DNA of 9,725 nt from assembly GCA_964531105.1 (NCBI GenBank), contig CAZHFN010000056.1, forward strand, positions 1 to 9,725. The letters are read 5' to 3'. Below are positions 6,003 to 9,725 of the stretch, in pieces. How positions within the stretch are numbered: the stretch's first letter is position 1; each line of letters starts with the position of its first letter. The stretch is from UBA2256 sp964531105. GTDB taxonomy: Bacteria > Spirochaetota > Spirochaetia > Treponematales > Rectinemataceae. The notes below the pieces were generated by a model that was not told the DNA's origin, made no database searches, and was given only the letters and a program-made list of their open reading frames with translations. The translations under genes and the position numbers were made by a program.

Positions 6003-6111
6003 CCGGCGCAGCGCGGAAAAATTGCGGCGCGGCGCACCGCTTAGTGCGAAGCAGGGTGCAGGTGCACCTGGCAGCGCGGCCTGGGCTTACAATACCTTTC
6101 GGAGACGCCCC
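6003..6111 (+). other. GC-rich segment between gap and FemX gene, with possible -10 element
   Basis: The first 40 bases are extremely GC-rich (GCGGCGCGGCGC at 6025-6036) with a short A-run, unlike the ATPase gene on the other side of the gap. TACAAT (6088-6093) is a good -10 match located 18 nt before the GTG start of the next gene, but no -35 is seen. The FemX frame stays open back to the gap. No separate gene is recognised. Confidence 0.4.
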
Positions 6112-7188
6112 GTGGACGTCCGTGTCCTTCTGAAAACCCCCGACGACCTCATGAGCACTCGACTTCTCCAGCAGACCAATTTCTGGAGCAGCCTGAAAAA
6201 TAGACTGGGCTGGTCGGCTATGGCTTTCGATATCGAAGTGGATAACGTGCCTTTCGGGGATGTGCTCATTCTGCTGCGTGAAGCGGGGGGTGGCAGGCAA
6301 ATCGCCTATTCTCCCTTCGGACCTGAGCGATTACCCGACAATGACAGGCGGGGAGAGTATCTGGCCGCCCTTTCAGCGGAGCTGAAAAGATTTTTGGGAA
6401 AGTCCTGTATCTTTATTCGATGGGACCTGCCATGGATTTCCCCTTACGCCGAAGAAGAAGACAGTTTTGACGATGAAGGCCACTGGCTGGGTCCACCTGA
6501 AACGCGGCTTAGGGAGCTGAGGATGAACTGGGGAGTCGCCGAGGTGGGCTTGCGCAAGGCGCCCAGCGATATTCTGCCCCCCGATACGATAACAGTGGAC
6601 CTCAGGGCACCGGATGATGCCCTCTTAGGCCGCATGAAGCCTAAAACACGGTACAATATTGGACTTTCTGCCCGGCGGGGGGTGGAGGTGCGGGAAGGCG
6701 GAAAGGTCGACCTGGATACCTGGCAAAAGCTCTACGCCTGCACGGCTCGGCGCAACAATATAGTGGCTCACGGAAGACGCTACTTTGAATCCCTATTGAG
6801 CATGGGCAAGACAGATGCCGAGGCTAAGCTTCTCATCGCGGAGAAGAACGGCAAGCCTCTGGCGGCCATGTTTCTCTCCACATCGGCGGACAGGGCAAGC
6901 TATCTCTATGGCGCTTCATCGGGGGAGGAGAGTAATCTCATGGCTCCCTATGCCCTGCAGTGGGAAGCCATGCGTCAGGCGAAAAACTTGGGCTGCACTA
7001 GTTACGATTTATTCGGCATAGCGCCGCGACCGGATCCCGAGCATCCAATGTACGGTTTATACAGGTTTAAAAGCGGTTTTGGCGGCACCATGATCCACAG
7101 GCAGGGAGCCTGGGATTATCCCTACGACGGTAGGGCGTATAGTCTATACCTTGCCCAGGAATCGACATCGAGTGGATTTCACGTGTAA
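6112..7188 (+). CDS. FemAB/FemX-like peptidoglycan bridge aminoacyltransferase
   Basis: The 358-residue cytoplasmic enzyme probably adds the first bridge amino acid (often Gly, in some bacteria Ser or Ala) from aminoacyl-tRNA to lipid II. Two GNAT-like halves are visible (about 15-165 and 166-345). Hallmarks are LLQQTNFWSSLKNRLGW (18-34), MKPKTRYNIGLSARRGVEV (175-193), the block YLYGASSGEESNLMAPYALQ (264-283) and YDLFGIAP ending in YRFKSGFGG (317-325). There is no coiled-coil insert like that of staphylococcal FemA, so it resembles the shorter FemX type. GTG at 6112 was chosen because CGGAGA lies about 8 nt upstream and the N-terminus then matches the family; ATG 6151 is an alternative but would cut the first helix. 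The antiporter gene follows 12 nt after the stop, so the two are probably co-transcribed. Confidence 0.88.
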   Translation: MDVRVLLKTPDDLMSTRLLQQTNFWSSLKNRLGWSAMAFDIEVDNVPFGDVLILLREAGGGRQIAYSPFGPERLPDNDRRGEYLAALSAELKRFLGKSCIFIRWDLPWISPYAEEEDSFDDEGHWLGPPETRLRELRMNWGVAEVGLRKAPSDILPPDTITVDLRAPDDALLGRMKPKTRYNIGLSARRGVEVREGGKVDLDTWQKLYACTARRNNIVAHGRRYFESLLSMGKTDAEAKLLIAEKNGKPLAAMFLSTSADRASYLYGASSGEESNLMAPYALQWEAMRQAKNLGCTSYDLFGIAPRPDPEHPMYGLYRFKSGFGGTMIHRQGAWDYPYDGRAYSLYLAQESTSSGFHV

Positions 7189-7200
7189 AGGAAGGATTTT

Positions 7201-8655
7201 TTGTTGCTCACGATAGCCGTAATACTTGTTTTTCTCGCCCTGAGCGCCGCGCTATTCCGCCGCTTCAATGTACCACTGATAATCCTCGCCCTGGCCATGG
7301 GCATTATTTTCGGCTCGGATGTAACTGGGATCATCTATTTCGACAACGCGCTCCTGGCCCGGCGCCTGGCCGATATAGCCCTGATTTTCGTGCTCTTTGC
7401 CGGGGGTTTCAGCATAAAAAGAGTGGACTTAAAGCCCGTGGTGGTGCCCACCATGACCCTGGCCACTCTGGGCGTACTTCTTACCACAGTGATTACGGCC
7501 TTGTTCTTCCACCTGGTGAGCGGATGGTCCTTTCAGCGATCGCTGGTGATATCCACGGTGATTTCATCCACCGACGCAGCAGCGGTTTTCTCGATCTTAC
7601 GCAACCGCAGTCTCCAGAAGCGCCCATCTTCGATTACCGAGATAGAGTCGGCGGCCAACGACCCCATGGCCATTATTTCCACAACACTGATAATCCAATT
7701 GAGCGCCGGATCGGATATAAATACAACCCAAGCCCTTCTGATGCTGTTATGGCAAATGGCAGGCGGCGTGGGCTTGGGGCTGGCCTTAGGCTGGCTGGGA
7801 GTGCGGCTATTGCGGCGGATCAAAGAAGTGGAGACAGGCTACTTCTATATTCTGCTTATAGGCCTCATCCTGGCCAGCTATGGCGTAGCGGACTTGGTGA
7901 AGGCAAGCGGCATGCTGGCGGCCTTCTTCGCAGGCTACTACATGGGCAACACAAAGCTGCCGCTGAAAACTTCCATAGCCTCTTTTACCGCTACCCTGTC
8001 CTTTGTAGCCAATGCAGGCCTCTTTGTGCTGCTGGGGCTTTTAGTGTTTCCCCGAAGCCTTGGCGCGGTGTGGAAGGAAGGTATCCTCGTATTCCTGGTA
8101 TTGTCCTTGGTGGCGAGGCCCGCCGCGGTATTCCTCTGCACAATCCCGGCCAAACTCCCCTTCAGGGAGAAACTCTTCATAAGCTGGAGCGGCATTCGGG
8201 GCTCGGTACCCATCGTTTTGGCCACCTACCCCGCCGCGGCGGGCCTCGACCCCGACCACCAAATCTTCAATATCATCTTCCTGGCTGTAACCCTATCCAT
8301 ACTCATCCAGGGCACCAGCATAGGCAAGCTGGCCGATCTCCTGAGGCTCAGCTCCAAGGAAAAGCCCAAGACCAAGCAGAAGATGGAACTGGTGACGGTT
8401 CACGACACCAACTACGAACTCATCGAGCTTTTTATTGATCCCGAGTCTTACCCCGGCAGCGCCAGCCTAGCTAGCCTGGAACTGCCCCCTGATGTAAGCG
8501 TTACCATGGTTGCGCGAAAGGACAAGATCATCGCGCCGCGGGGCAACACCATCCTAAAGCCTGGTGACATACTCACCATCCTGGTGGAAGAGGACAGGGT
8601 GGGAGCGATTACCGAATCCATACTCTCCCATTTCGCTTTAGAGAGGCTAGGCTGA
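7201..8655 (+). CDS. K+/H+ (cation/proton) antiporter, NhaP2-like, with RCK-C domain
   Basis: The 484-residue inner-membrane exchanger has about 12 hydrophobic segments (1-380). Conserved sites are STDAAAVFSILR (123-134), ESAANDPMAI (149-158) with the transport Asn-Asp pair 153-154, and ISWSGIRGSVPIVLA (327-341). A cytoplasmic TrkA/RCK-C domain (about 395-475, including PRGNTILKPGDILTILVEE) should bind a regulatory ligand. This combination marks NhaP2/CvrA-type antiporters, which export K+ or Na+ in exchange for protons; E. coli NhaP2 is longer. The start is TTG 7201, the first of two tandem TTG codons, 5 nt after AAAGGAAGGA. That SD overlaps the stop of the FemX gene 12 nt upstream, so translation is probably coupled. 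Exact ion specificity is not readable. Confidence 0.9.
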   Translation: MLLTIAVILVFLALSAALFRRFNVPLIILALAMGIIFGSDVTGIIYFDNALLARRLADIALIFVLFAGGFSIKRVDLKPVVVPTMTLATLGVLLTTVITALFFHLVSGWSFQRSLVISTVISSTDAAAVFSILRNRSLQKRPSSITEIESAANDPMAIISTTLIIQLSAGSDINTTQALLMLLWQMAGGVGLGLALGWLGVRLLRRIKEVETGYFYILLIGLILASYGVADLVKASGMLAAFFAGYYMGNTKLPLKTSIASFTATLSFVANAGLFVLLGLLVFPRSLGAVWKEGILVFLVLSLVARPAAVFLCTIPAKLPFREKLFISWSGIRGSVPIVLATYPAAAGLDPDHQIFNIIFLAVTLSILIQGTSIGKLADLLRLSSKEKPKTKQKMELVTVHDTNYELIELFIDPESYPGSASLASLELPPDVSVTMVARKDKIIAPRGNTILKPGDILTILVEEDRVGAITESILSHFALERLG

Positions 8656-8743
8656 TCGCTGGGCTAACCGTTAGGCTCTGACATCGAAGAGCCGGCAACG
8701 CTGGTCTTTCAGCGATGTTTTCTACTAAGGCCTAACGGCGATC
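8654..8743. repeat. Nested inverted-repeat element between convergent genes
   Basis: Outer arms GATCGC (8654-8659) and GCGATC (8738-8743) enclose CGTTAGGC (8669-8676) and GCCTAACG (8730-8737). These enclose ACATCG (8681-8686) and CGATGT (8713-8718), then AAGA-CC/GG-TCTT pairing around 8687-8709. About 26 bp can pair in a 90-nt element, with a 9-nt bulge (8660-8668). It starts at the stop codon of the antiporter gene. No long T-run follows, so a simple intrinsic terminator is uncertain. It could be a structured RNA, a protein-bound terminator or a dispersed palindromic element. Confidence 0.5.
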
Positions 8744-8770
8744 GGACCTATCCTGGCGTTTAAGGTCCGA
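8742..8770. terminator. Hairpin spanning the LamG gene stop codon
   Basis: TCGGACCT (8742-8749) and AGGTCCGA (8763-8770) form a perfect 8-bp stem with a 13-nt loop that contains the TAA of the minus-strand gene (8760-8762). It abuts the larger inverted-repeat element. It may help end transcription of the convergent genes, but no T-run is present on either strand. Confidence 0.38.
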
Positions 8771-9707
8771 ACTCTATTCTGGCGATGTCGCTGGAAGACA
8801 GGCTAATCACCTGGCCGGATTTTAGGATGATCCGCATAACCGCGCCGCTGTTCACACCGCCGCTCACACCGGTGCTTGCCCCGCCGGGGATGCTGCCTGG
8901 CATGCCACCGCTCGGTCCGCCGGGAACTCCACCTGGTTGGCTCCCTGGTGTAGTGCCCCCTGCGGAAGGAATATTTTCATTTCCATAAAAACCTTTGGAT
9001 TGAGCCTTGAAATAACCGGGATTTTTTGCCAGAACGCCTATATCAATGCTTTCCACGGCTTTGTCGAAGATGGCCAGCTCGTCGATATCGCCTGCAAACG
9101 TGCCGTTAGGCTTGTCCCAGGTAATGCCTCCCACAACGAATGGCACATCGGGGATGATGATGGGATTGGCCGGTCCTTTTGCATCCAGGGCTCCATCGAT
9201 ATAGAGAGTTGCTCCCTGAGTTTTGCGATAGACAGCAGCCACATGATGCCAGCGCCCATCGTTTATCGAGGTCTTGGAAATAGCCGAAGCATTGGAGTAG
9301 TAGAAGGTGATCTTATCCGTGGCTCCGTAACCCCACTCGCCGTTGATCATAAAAAAGTAGCCGTTGTACGAGCCTGCCAGGTGGCGTCCAAGCGCTATCG
9401 AACCCGAATCCCTGTAGCCCGGACTCGTCCGCACCCAAAAGGAAATGCTGAAATCGCCGGTAAAGCCAAAATTCTTGCCCAGGGAAATAACCGAATCGCC
9501 CTGGCGTTTCAGCGCGACGTAGCTGCCCGAGATACCGTCGGATTTAACCGAAACCGCTGAAGGCACGGCAAGGCTCTGCCCACTGACCGAATCGCTAATT
9601 TTCCCATCGTATACATCGAAGCCGAAGTGAGCCACCGGCGCGGGAATCGCCCCGACCGCAACTCCAAATCCCAGGAGCACCACAAGCAGCAGCACAGCAC
9701 GCCTCAT
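8760..9707 (-). CDS. Secreted LamG/concanavalin-like domain protein
   Basis: The 315-residue protein starts with a clear Sec signal peptide (MRRAVLLLVVLLGFGVAVGA, cleavage likely after residue 20; no lipobox Cys). Residues about 25-225 form a LamG/LamGL jelly-roll: FSISFWVRT (86-94), GYFFMINGEWGYG, DGRWHHVAAVYRKTQGATLY (150-169), IDG, and DIDELAIFDKAV (207-218). Such domains bind carbohydrates or proteins at the cell surface. A Gly/Pro/Ser-rich linker (about 249-288) then leads to a short C-terminal piece, IILKSGQVISLSSSDIARIEF (293-313), reminiscent of the K-G-x-x-I...DI-x-x-IEF tail seen in various exported proteins. ATG 9707 follows GGAGGAGG at good spacing. No enzyme site is visible, so a binding or adhesive role is likely but unproven. 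Confidence 0.85.
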   Translation of the reverse strand: MRRAVLLLVVLLGFGVAVGAIPAPVAHFGFDVYDGKISDSVSGQSLAVPSAVSVKSDGISGSYVALKRQGDSVISLGKNFGFTGDFSISFWVRTSPGYRDSGSIALGRHLAGSYNGYFFMINGEWGYGATDKITFYYSNASAISKTSINDGRWHHVAAVYRKTQGATLYIDGALDAKGPANPIIIPDVPFVVGGITWDKPNGTFAGDIDELAIFDKAVESIDIGVLAKNPGYFKAQSKGFYGNENIPSAGGTTPGSQPGGVPGGPSGGMPGSIPGGASTGVSGGVNSGAVMRIILKSGQVISLSSSDIARIEFGP

Positions 9708-9725
9708 GATCCCTCCTCCCCGGCG

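Noticed and set aside
5866..6300. Minus-strand ORF across the gap
   Set aside because: It exists only by reading through the N run, and its plus-strand complement is well-supported coding sequence on both sides.
7524..8438. 304-codon plus-strand ORF inside the antiporter gene
   Set aside because: It is a +1-frame shadow of a clear membrane protein, rich in Arg, His, Gly and Pro with no family features.
8669..8737. Integron attC recombination site, because GTTAGGC and GCCTAAC fit the GTTRRRY and RYYYAAC cores
   Set aside because: The cores are in the wrong order. An attC reads RYYYAAC first and GTTRRRY last on either strand, while here it is the reverse, and no partner cores were found at suitable distance on either side.
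8937..9560. 207-codon plus-strand ORF opposite the LamG gene
   Set aside because: The minus strand has a signal peptide, a strong SD and recognisable LamG motifs; the plus-strand reading has none.

Overview
The window looks like a stretch of a bacterial chromosome or metagenome scaffold. It contains one run of 100 N (5903-6002), which marks a scaffold gap. Base composition is moderate to slightly GC-rich. Shine-Dalgarno (SD) sites are strong, and GTG and TTG are used as starts. The gene mix (CorA, Sir2, NatAB-type exporter, FemX-type transferase, NhaP2-type antiporter, LamG exoprotein) would fit a spirochaete of the Treponema/Rectinema kind. That placement is an impression from protein style, not a demonstrated one.

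Layout. 1-95: possible 3' tail of a plus-strand gene. 79-1059 (minus): CorA-type Mg2+ channel, with a long structured leader and a possible leader peptide at 1060-1268. 1360-2103 (minus): Sir2 NAD-dependent deacylase. 2104-2285: divergent regulatory region with a terminator-like palindrome between two promoters. 2286-4488 (plus): two-gene NatAB-like ABC exporter, ATPase then permease, overlapping by 8 nt. 4489-4655: weak terminator and four tandem 23-bp repeats. 4656-5902 (plus): AAA ATPase/DUF4143 gene cut by the gap just before its 3' end. 6112-8655 (plus): FemX-like peptidoglycan bridge transferase followed 12 nt later by a K+/H+ antiporter with an RCK-C domain. 8654-8770: dense inverted repeats. 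8760-9707 (minus): secreted LamG-domain protein with a Gly/Pro-rich linker.

Most genes concern the cell envelope and ion balance: Mg2+ entry, an ABC-2 exporter, peptidoglycan crossbridge synthesis, K+/H+ exchange and one exported protein. The DUF4143 ATPase with its private repeat array looks like an inserted accessory module.

The most interesting signal is the roughly 210-nt leader of corA. It has a good promoter, a well-placed SD plus 33-codon ORF, a perfect 9-bp hairpin that buries the corA SD, and a competing 17-bp long-range helix. That helix would pair leader codons 20-27 with the centre of the SD hairpin. This is the architecture expected of a leader-peptide attenuator or Mg2+-sensing RNA switch. 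The second signal is the 23-bp repeat array in front of the DUF4143 ATPase.
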